Source: an uncultured Clostridia bacterium
GTDB taxonomy: Bacteria > Bacillota > Clostridia > Oscillospirales > CAG-382
Direction: 5' to 3'
Length of the DNA stretch: 64,000 nt
NCBI GenBank assembly: GCA_947630765.1
Contig: CANRIX010000005.1
Coordinates: forward strand, 1 to 64,000
A program made the position numbers and the translations under genes. The notes under the pieces were generated by a model that saw nothing but the letters and a program-made list of their open reading frames with translations, searched no databases and was not told the DNA's origin. Positions 1 to 10,114 of this stretch are shown here, in pieces; position 1 is the stretch's first letter, and each line of letters begins with the position of its first letter.

Positions 1-109
1 ACTTAACCTTACCACAGGTTTCTCCTATTCGCCACTCTTTTTTTGCTTTTTGTCACACATCATTGTAACACAGACAAGAAGAAATCGGGAAAAACCTTGC
101 CGAAAGGGG

Positions 110-138
110 TTGACAACCCGTTTTCGACGTGGTATAAT
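110..138 (+). promoter_or_regulatory. sigma-A promoter of the rplU operon
   Basis: TTGACA at 110-115 and TATAAT at 133-138 are separated by 17 bp, a full consensus housekeeping promoter, with the -10 preceded by TGG. It lies about 90 bp upstream of rplU. Bases 1-109 upstream show no gene. Confidence 0.9.
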
Positions 139-144
139 AGAGAG

Positions 145-228
145 CCGCTTGTGAGGAGGCTTTTCAAACTACGCGAAAAAGCGTATGCCCCCGGCAGCGA
201 GATTTCCGGAAAGTGAGGGAAAGTTGAA
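145..228 (+). promoter_or_regulatory. 5' leader of rplU, possible L21-type autoregulatory leader
   Basis: The transcript would have a leader of about 80 nt with short hairpins (for example ACGC/GCGT around 173-185). Firmicute rplU operons often carry a structured leader, but I could not match the consensus by eye, so this is only a suggestion. Confidence 0.3.
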
Positions 229-540
229 ATGTATGCAGTCATTCAGACCGGCGGAAAACAGTATAAGGTTTCCGAAGGCGATGTGATTTTCGTCGAGAAG
301 CTCGGCGTGGAGGAAGGCAGCACCTACACCTTCGATCAGGTGCTTGCGGTTTCCGGCGCCGACGGCTTCAAGGTCGGTGCGCCGACTGTCGCGGGCGCGA
401 CGGTGACGGCGAACGTCGTCAAGAACGGCAAGGGCAAGAAGATCCATGTGCTGAAGTACAAGCCCAAGAAGAACGAAAAGAAGCACATCGGTCACCGCCA
501 GCCCTACACCAAGCTCCAGATCCTTGCGATCAACGGCTGA
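229..540 (+). CDS. rplU: 50S ribosomal protein L21
   Basis: This 103-residue protein begins [14 protein letters not shown], the family signature, and ends with the conserved basic part ([15 protein letters not shown]) that contacts 23S rRNA. Length is typical. It is first in the classic Firmicute operon rplU-prp-rpmA, with prp only 12 bp downstream. The ATG at 229 follows a GAGGGAAAG ribosome-binding site. Confidence 0.98.
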   Translation: MYAVIQTGGKQYKVSEGDVIFVEKLGVEEGSTYTFDQVLAVSGADGFKVGAPTVAGATVTANVVKNGKGKKIHVLKYKPKKNEKKHIGHRQPYTKLQILAING

Positions 541-552
541 GCGGGGCGCACC

Positions 553-855
553 ATGATCCGTGCGGAGTTCGCGAAGGATATGACCGGCTTTAGCCTTGCA
601 GGGCACGCCGGTTTCGCCGACGCGGGGGCGGACATCGTCTGCGCCGCAGTCAGCGCGATGGCGAATCTCGTCTGCAACGCTGCGGAAGCCTTCGGCGCGA
701 AGGCGGAAGTCCTTGCGGACGAAGCGGGCGCGGCGCTTTCCTACCGATTGACCGATCGGTGTGCGGAAGCGGAAACGCTGCTTCGCGCGTTCTGCGCGGA
801 GCTGCGGTCATTGGAAGAGCAATACCCGGAGAACGTCCGGGTGCGCTGCCGGTGA
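553..855 (+). CDS. prp: ribosomal-processing cysteine protease Prp (YsxB family)
   Basis: A 100-residue protein between rplU and rpmA, the invariant position of Prp in Firmicutes. It has the family pattern: an N-terminal strand, GHAGFADAGADIVCAAVS with the catalytic His (about residue 18) and Cys (about 30), and a C-terminal EQYPENVRVR end. Prp removes the N-terminal extension of L27 before ribosome assembly. The matching cleavage site is present in the next gene, so function and context agree. Confidence 0.95.
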   Translation: MIRAEFAKDMTGFSLAGHAGFADAGADIVCAAVSAMANLVCNAAEAFGAKAEVLADEAGAALSYRLTDRCAEAETLLRAFCAELRSLEEQYPENVRVRCR

Positions 856-906
856 GGCGGCGGGAAACGGTTTACAGGTCCATCAAATGAAAAGGAGTTG
901 ATTCTC

Positions 907-1194
907 ATGCTTCGCTTATCGTTGCAGTTCTTTGCGCATAAGAAGGGCGTCGGTTCGACCAAGAACGGTCGTGACAGCGAGTCCAAGCGGCTCGGCGTGA
1001 AGAAGCAGGACGGTCAGAAGGTCGTCGCGGGCAACATCATCGTGCGCCAGCGCGGGACTTCGATCCATCCGGGCGAAGGCGTCGGACGCGGTTCGGACGA
1101 CACGCTGTTCGCGCTCGTCGACGGCGTCGTCAAATTCAAGCCGATCGCCGGAGGACGGAAGAGCGTCTGCGTGCTTTCCGCCGACGCGAACTGA
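907..1194 (+). CDS. rpmA: 50S ribosomal protein L27, with cleavable N-terminal extension
   Basis: The 95-residue product starts [21 protein letters not shown]. The segment LQFF-AHKKG is the Firmicute site where Prp cuts, exposing the residues that reach the peptidyl-transferase centre. I chose ATG 907 over the in-frame TTG at 898 because AAAGGAG at 891-897 gives a 9-nt spacing to 907. A terminator follows 20 bp after the stop. Confidence 0.97.
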   Translation: MLRLSLQFFAHKKGVGSTKNGRDSESKRLGVKKQDGQKVVAGNIIVRQRGTSIHPGEGVGRGSDDTLFALVDGVVKFKPIAGGRKSVCVLSADAN

Positions 1195-1214
1195 AAGCAA
1201 CCGAAAACAGACGG

Positions 1215-1252
1215 AAAAATCGCCCTTTTCGCTAAGGCAAGGGCGATTTTTT
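1215..1252 (+). terminator. intrinsic terminator after rpmA
   Basis: AAAAATCGCCCTT pairs with AAGGGCGATTTTTT around an 11-nt loop, ending in a T run. It separates rpmA from obgE, so obgE expression depends on read-through or a weak internal promoter. Confidence 0.85.
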
Positions 1253-1257
1253 GATGA

Positions 1258-3494
<2,237 letters not shown>

Positions 3495-3587
3495 GTTCGG
3501 TCGTTCCTTTCGGGCGTGTCCGGCGGGCGGACGGCGCCGTAGGCTTGTTTCGTTTGTATTGCATTGTATGAAAACGGGGGACGACGT

Positions 3588-4652
3588 ATGATAGAAAAGC
3601 TCCGGGAAATCCAAAAAAGGTACGACGAGGTCGCGTCACAGCTTGCGGATGCGGGGGTCGTGTCGGACATGGAGCGCTACAAAGCGCTCGCGAAGGAATA
3701 CAAGGAACTCTCCCCGCTCGTGGAGAAGTACACGGACTACCGCAAGGCGGAGGACGACCTGCGGGAAGCGGAGGAGCTGCTCGGCGAAAGCGACGCGGAG
3801 CTGCGGACGCTCGCGGAGGAGCAGGCGGCGGACGCGCGGACGCGTATGGCGGACCTGCAGGACGAGCTGAAGCTGCTTCTGCTCCCGAAGGACCCGGACG
3901 ACGACAAGGACGTCGTCGTGGAGATCCGCGCGGGCGCCGGCGGGGAGGAGGCGGCGCTGTTCGCCGCCGTGCTGTACCGCATGTACAGTATGTACGCGGA
4001 CGCGCATCGGTTCGGGTTCGAGCTGGCGTACTGCAGCGAAACCGAGCTCGGCGGCATGAAGGAAGTGTCCTTCCTGATGAAGGGCGAGGGCGTTTATGCC
4101 CGCATGAAGTACGAAAGTGGGGTGCATCGCGTCCAGCGGGTGCCGGAAACGGAATCGCAGGGGCGGATCCAGACCTCGACGGCGACGGTGGCGGTGCTGC
4201 CGGAATCCGAGGAAAGTTCCTACGAGCTGAACATGGAGGACCTCGAGATCACGACGCACAAGAGCTCCGGCGCGGGCGGACAGCACGTCAACAAGACAGA
4301 ATCCGCCATCCGCGTCCTGCACAAGCCGACGGGGATCGTCGTGGACTGCCAGAACGAGCGAAGCCAGGTGCAGAACAAGGCGAAGGCGATCGAGATCCTC
4401 AAGGCGAGGCTTTCGGCGATGGAGAAGCAGAAGGCGGAGGAGGCGCAGTCGACGGCTCGCCGCAGTCAGATCGGCACCGGCGACCGTTCCGAGCGGATCC
4501 GGACGTACAATTACCCGCAGGGGCGCGTGACCGACCACCGCATCGGGCTTTCGCTGTACGACCTGCCGTCCTTCCTCAACGGCAACCTCGACGCCATGAT
4601 CGACGCCCTCGCGACCGCCGACCGCGCCGCGAAGCTGGGCAAGAGCGAATAG
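3588..4652 (+). CDS. prfA: peptide chain release factor 1
   Basis: This 354-residue factor reads UAA and UAG. The stop-codon recognition tripeptide is P-E-T (about 186-188, the Firmicute form of PxT) and the catalytic GGQ lies at about 230-232 in [14 protein letters not shown]. The coiled N-terminal domain is rich in E/K/A. The ATG at 3588 has GGGGG eight bases upstream. A strong terminator follows the stop. Confidence 0.97.
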   Translation: MIEKLREIQKRYDEVASQLADAGVVSDMERYKALAKEYKELSPLVEKYTDYRKAEDDLREAEELLGESDAELRTLAEEQAADARTRMADLQDELKLLLLPKDPDDDKDVVVEIRAGAGGEEAALFAAVLYRMYSMYADAHRFGFELAYCSETELGGMKEVSFLMKGEGVYARMKYESGVHRVQRVPETESQGRIQTSTATVAVLPESEESSYELNMEDLEITTHKSSGAGGQHVNKTESAIRVLHKPTGIVVDCQNERSQVQNKAKAIEILKARLSAMEKQKAEEAQSTARRSQIGTGDRSERIRTYNYPQGRVTDHRIGLSLYDLPSFLNGNLDAMIDALATADRAAKLGKSE

Positions 4653-4670
4653 AAGAACGAATAAAAGAAG

Positions 4671-4697
4671 GGACGCCTGTGCGGGCGTCCTTTTTTT
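4671..4697 (+). terminator. intrinsic terminator of prfA
   Basis: GGACGCC pairs with GGCGTCC over a short loop and is followed by seven T residues. Confidence 0.93.
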
Positions 4698-4795
4698 GGG
4701 GGAGTGAGGAGGAAGCCGGTGTTTTTACAGAAATGCGGAAAAAAGAAGCGGCAAGCCAAAAGGGCTTGTCGCGACGTAGTGAAGAGTGAAGAGTT

Positions 4796-4833
4796 AAAAA
4801 TCGGCAAGGTTCGGAAGAACCTTGCCGATTTTT
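4796..4833. terminator. bidirectional hairpin terminator in the prfA-tRNA gap
   Basis: AAAAATCGGCAAGGTTC and its complement flank a GGAA loop, with A and T runs on both sides so it could act in either direction. The run GTGAAGAGTGAAGAG just before it (about 4779-4793) is a short direct repeat. The rest of 4698-4983 has no gene. Confidence 0.6.
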
Positions 4834-4904
4834 GGAAGGACAGACCAAAATGGACGCCTAATTGCATAAGAGTGAACCCGCGCTGTGGACGATAAATATG
4901 GGGC

Positions 4905-4932
4905 CCCCGCAAAGTCGCAAGACTTTGTGGGG
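4905..4932. repeat. perfect 12-bp hairpin with GCAA loop
   Basis: CCCCGCAAAGTC and GACTTTGTGGGG form a 12-bp stem closed by the tetraloop GCAA. There is no T run, so it is not an ordinary terminator. It is non-coding and could be a dispersed palindrome, but I saw no second copy in this window. Confidence 0.5.
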
Positions 4933-4983
4933 AAAAGGAGGAGCAAGGAAGCGGGCGGATGATGCTTTTTTTGCCGTAGGCAT

Positions 4984-5020
4984 AAAAAAGCGTCGGAGCA
5001 AAGCGAACTTCGCTCCGACG
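4984..5020 (-). terminator. terminator of tRNA-Arg
   Basis: On the minus strand CGTCGGAGC and GCTCCGACG form a stem ending in CTTTTTT, directly after the tRNA CCA end. Confidence 0.92.
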
Positions 5021-5097
5021 TGGCCCGCCCTGGGGGACTCGAACCCTCGGCCTTCAGAATCGGAATCTGACGCTCTATCCAACTGGGCTAAGGGCGG
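5021..5097 (-). tRNA. tRNA-Arg (anticodon CCG)
   Basis: The minus strand folds into a full cloverleaf: acceptor CCGCCCT/AGGGCGG, D-arm with AGTTGGATA, an anticodon stem around TTCCGAT with anticodon CCG, and T-arm GGTTCGAGTCC. The discriminator G and CCA are encoded. It reads CGG codons. It lies on the same strand as the cyclophilin operon upstream and may end that transcript. Confidence 0.95.
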
Positions 5098-5151
5098 ATC
5101 TGAAAGAGTTTTTCCCTGACCGAACGGTGGTCGGGTTGGTTTTTTGAAACG

Positions 5152-5592
5152 TTATTTCTTGCCGAACCGGGCGGCGAAGAAGTACATCGCCCAGAACAGG
5201 CAGGAGATCAACAGCAGGCTCCCGCCGAGCAGCAGGGTATACAACCCGTTCAGCGAGGAAGCGCTCACGTCCCGCACAGCCTGCACGGTTTCATACGTCA
5301 AAACCGACGCGAACGGCGGCAGCAGGCAGCTCAGCGCGTCCAGCGCGACAAAGCGGCGGATCTTCAGGCGGGTCTTGCTCGCCCGCAGGCACACCAGCGT
5401 GCACCAGAACGGAAGCGTATACAGGCAGCCGACGAGCAGCGTCGTGCCGTACAGCCATACGAGCGGGTCCCCGTCCGTATCACGCGAAAGCATCAGCAGC
5501 ACCAGCACCGGCAGCAGCAATTCCCCGCACGCCTTGCAAAGCAACGCACGGCGGCCGTACAACCGGGCGAGGCGCCCGTCCGACTGCGACAC
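5152..5592 (-). CDS. small four-helix membrane protein, function unknown
   Basis: A 146-residue protein with four predicted membrane helices (about 25-35, 45-68, 84-100 and 118-142) joined by short Arg/Lys-containing loops. No family was recognised. Translation starts at a GTG four bases after the ppiB stop, so it is probably translationally coupled to ppiB. It has no visible catalytic motif. Confidence 0.7.
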   Translation of the reverse strand: MSQSDGRLARLYGRRALLCKACGELLLPVLVLLMLSRDTDGDPLVWLYGTTLLVGCLYTLPFWCTLVCLRASKTRLKIRRFVALDALSCLLPPFASVLTYETVQAVRDVSASSLNGLYTLLLGGSLLLISCLFWAMYFFAARFGKK

Positions 5593-5596
5593 GGCT

Positions 5597-6082
5597 TTAC
5601 GGGCGGGACAGGATCCGCAGGGTGCGGATGCGCTGCTCCTCCAGCGGGCGGTCGGAACGGTCGGTACGCGTTTCCGCGATGCGGTCGATCACGTCCATGC
5701 CTTCCGTCACGCGACCGAACGCCGCATATTGACCGTCGAGGTGCGGGGCGTCCGCGTGCATGATGAAGAACTGGCTCCCGGCGGAGTTCGGATCCATCGT
5801 CCGCGCCATGGAGAGCACGCCGCGCGTATGCCGAAGCGGGTTGTTCACGCCGTTTGCGGCAAATTCGCCCTTGATCGTATGCCCCGGACCGCCGGTCCCG
5901 GTCCCGGTCGGGTCGCCGCCCTGGATCATGAACCCGCGAATAACGCGGTGGAAGATCAGCCCGTCGTAGAAATGCTTCTCGCAGAGCGAAACGAAGTTCG
6001 CGACCGTCAGCGGGGCTACCGTTTCGTCCAGCTCCAGCAGGACCTTGCCGCCGTTTTTCATGGTCAGTTCGGCTGTGTACAT
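5597..6082 (-). CDS. ppiB: cyclophilin-type peptidyl-prolyl isomerase, cytoplasmic
   Basis: A 161-residue single-domain cyclophilin. It shows FHRVIRGFMIQGGDPTGTG (active-site Arg and the QGG signature), GVLSMAR, SAGSQFFI and the FGRVTEGMDVID end. There is no signal or membrane helix, so it acts in the cytoplasm. The ATG at 6082 has GGAGG seven bases upstream; the earlier in-frame codon at 6106 lacks one. It lies 20 bp behind a membrane-anchored paralogue in the same operon. Confidence 0.95.
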   Translation of the reverse strand: MYTAELTMKNGGKVLLELDETVAPLTVANFVSLCEKHFYDGLIFHRVIRGFMIQGGDPTGTGTGGPGHTIKGEFAANGVNNPLRHTRGVLSMARTMDPNSAGSQFFIMHADAPHLDGQYAAFGRVTEGMDVIDRIAETRTDRSDRPLEEQRIRTLRILSRP

Positions 6083-6102
6083 CGCTTTTCCTCCGTTTTT
6101 CG

Positions 6103-6804
6103 TCAATCCGGCCTGCCCGGCAGGACCTTCGCTTCCGTGATGGTGATGGTTTGGTTCGGGCGCTCGGTCTGGGCGTTCGTTTCGACCGCCGCGATCGCGT
6201 CGACCACGTCCATGCCGCTGTAGACCCAGCCGAACGACGCGTATTGCCCGTCGAGCTGGGACGCCGTCGCGTCGCTCAGGCAGATGAAGAATTGGCTCGA
6301 GCCGGAATTATTGTCGCCGCTCCGGCGCGCCATGGAGATCACGCCGCGCTTATGCGGGATGGGGTTATCGTATCCATTGGACAGGAATTCGCCCTTGATC
6401 GGGTCGCTTCCGCCCGTGCCGTCGCCCTTCGGGTCGCCGCCTTGGATGACGAAATTCTTCGAGATGCGGTGGATAGTCAGCCCGTTGTAGAAGCCGTCCT
6501 CCGTCAGGTCGACGAAATTCTGCACGGTGACCGGCGCTGCCTCCGGCGCAAGCTCCAGCACGATATCCCCGAACCCGTCGAACGACATCTGCACATAAAC
6601 GTGCGACGCGTCGCCGGTCGGCTCCTCCATTGGCGAGACCGCACCGCTTGCGGCGGAACTGCTTTCGCCTTCGCCGCCACGCGTCAGAAGCACCGCCGCG
6701 ATGACGCCGCCGATCAGCACGACCGCCACGGCGAGAATGACGAGGATCACGCCGATCGACGCGCCGTCGTTTCCGCTCTGCTTCTTTTGCGGTTTGCCGG
6801 ACAT
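6103..6804 (-). CDS. membrane-anchored cyclophilin-type peptidyl-prolyl isomerase
   Basis: A 233-residue protein with one N-terminal membrane helix (about 17-39), a Ser/Glu linker, and a cyclophilin domain (about 75-225) with HRISKNFVIQGGDPKGDG, GVISMARR and SGSSQFFI. It probably folds secreted proteins outside the cell. The in-frame ATG at 6840 lies inside the promoter -10 box and cannot be in the transcript, so 6804 (MSGKPQ) is the start, with AAAGGG upstream. Confidence 0.92.
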   Translation of the reverse strand: MSGKPQKKQSGNDGASIGVILVILAVAVVLIGGVIAAVLLTRGGEGESSSAASGAVSPMEEPTGDASHVYVQMSFDGFGDIVLELAPEAAPVTVQNFVDLTEDGFYNGLTIHRISKNFVIQGGDPKGDGTGGSDPIKGEFLSNGYDNPIPHKRGVISMARRSGDNNSGSSQFFICLSDATASQLDGQYASFGWVYSGMDVVDAIAAVETNAQTERPNQTITITEAKVLPGRPD

Positions 6805-6838
6805 TCCACCGTCACCCTTTCCTTCGCTTGCTTCCGTC

Positions 6839-6867
6839 ATTATAGCACGTCCGCGTCCGATTGTCAA
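6839..6867 (-). promoter_or_regulatory. sigma-A promoter of the cyclophilin operon
   Basis: On the minus strand TTGACA (6862-6867) and TATAAT (6839-6844) are spaced by 17 bp. The -10 box overlaps a spurious ATG, which decides the start of the gene below. Confidence 0.92.
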
Positions 6868-6919
6868 GGGGTTTTTGCGAAAACACCCGAAAATCCCGAC
6901 GCGGAAGCTCCGTTTGCTC

Positions 6920-6948
6920 TTGCATTTGCGGGCGAGATATGGTATACT
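6920..6948 (+). promoter_or_regulatory. promoter of the lipoprotein gene at 6988
   Basis: TTGCAT at 6920 and TATACT at 6943-6948 are spaced 17 bp, with TGG before the -10 box. It is divergent from the cyclophilin promoter. Confidence 0.75.
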
Positions 6949-6987
6949 GTACCGTGATCGGAAGAACTGCGAAAGGCGTGTAACGGT

Positions 6988-7947
6988 ATGGAAAGAAAAC
7001 GGATACGGACGGGGCTGCTCGCGCTGACGCTGCTGCTGTGCGGGTGCGCCGGCGCGGAGCGGACGGAATCGTCGTCCGGCGGGGAATCGGCGGAAAGTTC
7101 GTCGTCGGACGCGTCGAGCGCGGAGACGGTCAGCTTCTCCTACGACGGAACAGAGGCGTTCGACAGCACGACGTTCTCCAACGGCGACGGGAAGATGGGG
7201 GACGCGGACGGACCGGCGTACTGCGTGTATTCCGTGCAGGGGACGCAGGGCGCGGAAATGGAAATCGAGCTTTCGCAGGCGGAGGTCAGCATCTACCGCG
7301 AGGACGGCAGGCATATCAACGCGTACGTGTTCCTCGGCGCGGACGTGTACGACCCGGACGGCGGCTACTGGATCAACTGCGCCGACGCGGGGCTGGTGTA
7401 TTCGGACAAGGCCGGCTGGCACGTGTTTTACAACCTTTACAGCGTCGCGGACCCGGAAAACACGCCGACGTGGTACGAATCCGCCCGGCACCTGCGCCCC
7501 GACCGCGACTACCGGCTGACGCTGCGCAGCGACGAGAAGGACGGGGTCGCCGTGTTGACCGTGACGGACCTGACGACCGGAAAGGCGGCGGACCGGGCGA
7601 CGTTCGAGCTGCGCGGGGCGAAGGCGGACGGGTCGAACACCGCCTACCTCACCGATTTCGCGCTGGACTACCCGGACGACGTCAAGCAGGGGCCGGACGG
7701 TGCGCCGTCCGACGACTGGGTACAGATCACGCTCGGCAACACCGATCGCGGGCTGTATCTGCGCAACCTGCGGGTAAAAAACTGCGGACTGCTCCGGGAC
7801 GGGCAGACGGTCGGCTGGTCGGAAGCGCTCACGGCGAACCGTGGGATCTGGCCGGACGCGTCGATACCGATCGGGTATCCCTGCGCCGCCGTCCGCTGCG
7901 CCGACGAAAATTTTTCGTACATCGTCGATCTGGACATGAACCGCTGA
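6988..7947 (+). CDS. lipoprotein of unknown function
   Basis: A 319-residue protein. The signal LLALTLLLCGC ends in a lipobox with Cys20, so it should be a surface lipoprotein. A Ser/Glu-rich linker (about 25-46) leads into one beta-rich globular domain rich in Tyr, Trp and Asp (about 50-319), with no catalytic motif that I recognise. The composition (YWINCAD, GWHVFYNLYS) suggests a jelly-roll or concanavalin-like fold, but this is inference. Confidence 0.8.
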   Translation: MERKRIRTGLLALTLLLCGCAGAERTESSSGGESAESSSSDASSAETVSFSYDGTEAFDSTTFSNGDGKMGDADGPAYCVYSVQGTQGAEMEIELSQAEVSIYREDGRHINAYVFLGADVYDPDGGYWINCADAGLVYSDKAGWHVFYNLYSVADPENTPTWYESARHLRPDRDYRLTLRSDEKDGVAVLTVTDLTTGKAADRATFELRGAKADGSNTAYLTDFALDYPDDVKQGPDGAPSDDWVQITLGNTDRGLYLRNLRVKNCGLLRDGQTVGWSEALTANRGIWPDASIPIGYPCAAVRCADENFSYIVDLDMNR

Positions 7948-7952
7948 CGGCG

Positions 7953-7991
7953 AAAAAGAGCGCCCGGCGGCCGAAGCCGCCGAAACGCCCC
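7953..7991 (-). terminator. terminator of the 8011-8418 gene
   Basis: On the minus strand CGGCGGC-TTCG-GCCGCCG forms a UUCG-capped hairpin followed by GGCGCTC and TTTTT. Confidence 0.75.
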
Positions 7992-8010
7992 GTTCGGCGT
8001 GTCTGTATCC

Positions 8011-8418
8011 TTACAGGAACTGCTTGAGGACCTCGACGTTGCGCTCCTGCGCGGCGAGGAAATCGCCCGCGAGGGATTTGGTTTCGGGCGGGGTGTCGGG
8101 GTGCTGCTTGAGGGCACGCGTGACGTCGACGATGCCCATGGTGCTGCCAAGCAGGAGCATCTGGGCGAGCTTCGACGTGTCGTCGCCGCTCATGCGGATC
8201 ATCGCGGAGGCGCGGATCTTGGCGAAAGCGCCGATTTGTGCGGCGGGTCCGCCGTTCTGCTCCTCGGCGGCGGTGTAGAGGTTGCGGTAGTCGGTCTCCT
8301 GGATCGAAAGCTCCTGCCGGAAGCGGCGGTCGGTGGACATCCCGCGCACCTTCGGGAGCGTATACAGCCCGGTGCGGGCGTTTTTGTGCAGCTTTTCAAG
8401 CACGGGGTCTTTCAGCAT
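8011..8418 (-). CDS. small helical protein of unknown function
   Basis: A 135-residue soluble protein, mostly helical by composition (KLAQMLLLGST, DFLAAQERNVEVLKQFL), with no signal peptide, membrane helix or metal-binding motif. GGAGG lies 11 bases before the ATG and a terminator follows, so it looks like a genuine single-gene unit. I recognise no family. Confidence 0.75.
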   Translation of the reverse strand: MLKDPVLEKLHKNARTGLYTLPKVRGMSTDRRFRQELSIQETDYRNLYTAAEEQNGGPAAQIGAFAKIRASAMIRMSGDDTSKLAQMLLLGSTMGIVDVTRALKQHPDTPPETKSLAGDFLAAQERNVEVLKQFL

Positions 8419-8500
8419 ACGGTGGGAACACCTCCTTTTTTGCTTTTAGTATGCGCGAAAAGTCCGAAAAAAATGCAGAAAAATTTTACAGAGCAACCGC

Positions 8501-8529
8501 TTGCGCTTGACGCGGTTTTCTGCTATACT
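8501..8529 (+). promoter_or_regulatory. promoter of the 8577 gene
   Basis: TTGCGC at 8501 and TATACT at 8524-8529 are spaced 17 bp, with TGC before the -10. An alternative TTGACG (8507) / TATATA (8529) pair overlaps it at 16-bp spacing. Confidence 0.65.
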
Positions 8530-8576
8530 ATATAAGGAATGGAAGGAACAGACCGAAAGGACGTGAAAGAGCGGAC

Positions 8577-9911
8577 ATGAGAGATTATAAGCAGATGCAG
8601 GAGATCCAGCGCCTGCGCGAGCAGGCGGAAAAGGAGGAAGCGGAACGCGCAAAAACGGACGAAAGCGGCGAGGAAGCCGCGCCGGAACGGGAAAAGGACC
8701 GCTACAGCCACCGCAAACCGGGGTTCAAGGGTTGGGTTTCCTATTTGTTTGAATACTATCGCTGGCCGATCGTCATTTGTCTTGTGATCCTCGTCGGGAT
8801 CGGGGTCGGCGTTTCGCAGATCCGCGACGCGGCGAACCCGGACTACGCGCTTTTATACGTCGGTCCGCCGTACCTCGCGCCGAATTACGAGAAGCAGCTC
8901 GAAAGCACGCTCGCGGATTTGAGCGGGATCGAGGACCTGCCGGGCGACTGCAACGGCGACGGGGAATACAAGGTCCGTTTTCGGGACGTCACCGTCTCGA
9001 TCGTGACCGACGCGGAGGGCGAAAGGCTTACCGTCGACGAGGGGAATACCGCCCTCGGCAGCTATCATACCGAGCTGACCGCCGGGGAAGCGATGCTCTA
9101 CTTCCTCGAACCGACCTTTTACTGGGACGCGAAGTCCGCTGGCGTTCTGCAGCGCATCGCGGACATCAGCGAGGAATATGCCGCGAAGAGCTTTGACGGA
9201 TATGGCGTATATTTGGGCGACCTGGACGCGTATGCGCTCGACGGGCTTTCGCGTATGCCGGCGGAGACGGTGGTCTGCCTGCGGCGGTCGCCGGCGGACG
9301 AGGATCTGAACTACGGTCGGGAAGAGGACGAATGGACGTATCACCGGGACCTGTTCCTGCGGCTGCTCGGGTATGACGACGGCGCGGCGGACGTGGTGAA
9401 CGCGGGAAGCGATGCGGACGTGACGCTGTTGGTCGTGTGCGAGTCCCCGGTCTGCCGGAGCGTGCGCCGCCCGGTCGACGAGGCGCTCTCGAAGCTTGTG
9501 CGCGACGGGAACGGCGACGGGAAGCGGGTCGGGCGAATGGAAACCATTCTGCGGAGCGGTTCGGCGGCGGCGCGGGAGCTGCAGGCGAAGGAGGTCCGCA
9601 CCGAGCTCGTGACCGGGGACAGTATGCTCTGGCTGCTCGACGAGGAAGCGTATACGTACGCCAAGGAGCGCGGACTGCTCGCGGAGCTGCCGACGGAGCT
9701 CGCCGAACGCGAGACCGCCGTCGACGGGCTGGCGGTCAAGCTCTACACGCTGGATTGCTTCGGGAAGGAGGGCTTCTGCGGGCTGCACGGGAGCGCCTAC
9801 CTCTGCCTGCGGCGGGACCCGGCGGCGGAAGCCGAGCCGTACGGACGCACTTCGGAGGCGTACGAACGGGCGAAAGCCGTCTTTTTGGAGCTGGCGAAAG
9901 AGAAAAAATAG
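8577..9911 (+). CDS. membrane-anchored protein with an internally duplicated extracellular domain
   Basis: A 444-residue protein. A charged, probably coiled cytoplasmic head (1-60) precedes one membrane helix (about 63-81). The outside part has two related halves of about 160 residues. Each has a hydrophobic strand (YALLYVGPP or VTLLVVCESP), a D-x-NGDG stretch, a TEL-x(2-3)-MLYFL or MLWLL motif, and a VCLRRSPA or LCLRRDPA strand followed by a Tyr-Gly segment and an LF/VFLxL helix. The family was not recognised. NGDG resembles a calcium-binding loop, but it occurs singly in each half. Confidence 0.8.
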   Translation: MRDYKQMQEIQRLREQAEKEEAERAKTDESGEEAAPEREKDRYSHRKPGFKGWVSYLFEYYRWPIVICLVILVGIGVGVSQIRDAANPDYALLYVGPPYLAPNYEKQLESTLADLSGIEDLPGDCNGDGEYKVRFRDVTVSIVTDAEGERLTVDEGNTALGSYHTELTAGEAMLYFLEPTFYWDAKSAGVLQRIADISEEYAAKSFDGYGVYLGDLDAYALDGLSRMPAETVVCLRRSPADEDLNYGREEDEWTYHRDLFLRLLGYDDGAADVVNAGSDADVTLLVVCESPVCRSVRRPVDEALSKLVRDGNGDGKRVGRMETILRSGSAAARELQAKEVRTELVTGDSMLWLLDEEAYTYAKERGLLAELPTELAERETAVDGLAVKLYTLDCFGKEGFCGLHGSAYLCLRRDPAAEAEPYGRTSEAYERAKAVFLELAKEKK

Positions 9912-9940
9912 GTTTTTTCGGGCGGATATGAAAAAAAGGG

Positions 9941-9969
9941 TTGCAATTTGAAACGGAATCTGTTATAAT
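9941..9969 (+). promoter_or_regulatory. promoter of the LRR protein gene
   Basis: TTGCAA (9941-9946) and TATAAT (9964-9969) are spaced 17 bp. The resulting leader of about 140 nt before the ATG at 10115 contains short GC hairpins; no riboswitch was recognised. Confidence 0.85.
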
Positions 9970-10114
9970 GGAATCCGTTGAGTTCCGCCGCACGGCTTTG
10001 TCCCCGCGTCGCCGGACGGCGGGAACGCGACCGTTTTTCCATCGCAAAGCCCTTTCGGGGAGCATTTTTTGACCCAAGCGGAACGAATCGGAAAAATCCG
10101 GAGGATAAAAGGAT

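Noticed and set aside
5144-6223. Plus-strand open frame through the cyclophilin region
   Set aside because: It is the antisense of two clear cyclophilin genes and a membrane protein and has no recognisable domain.
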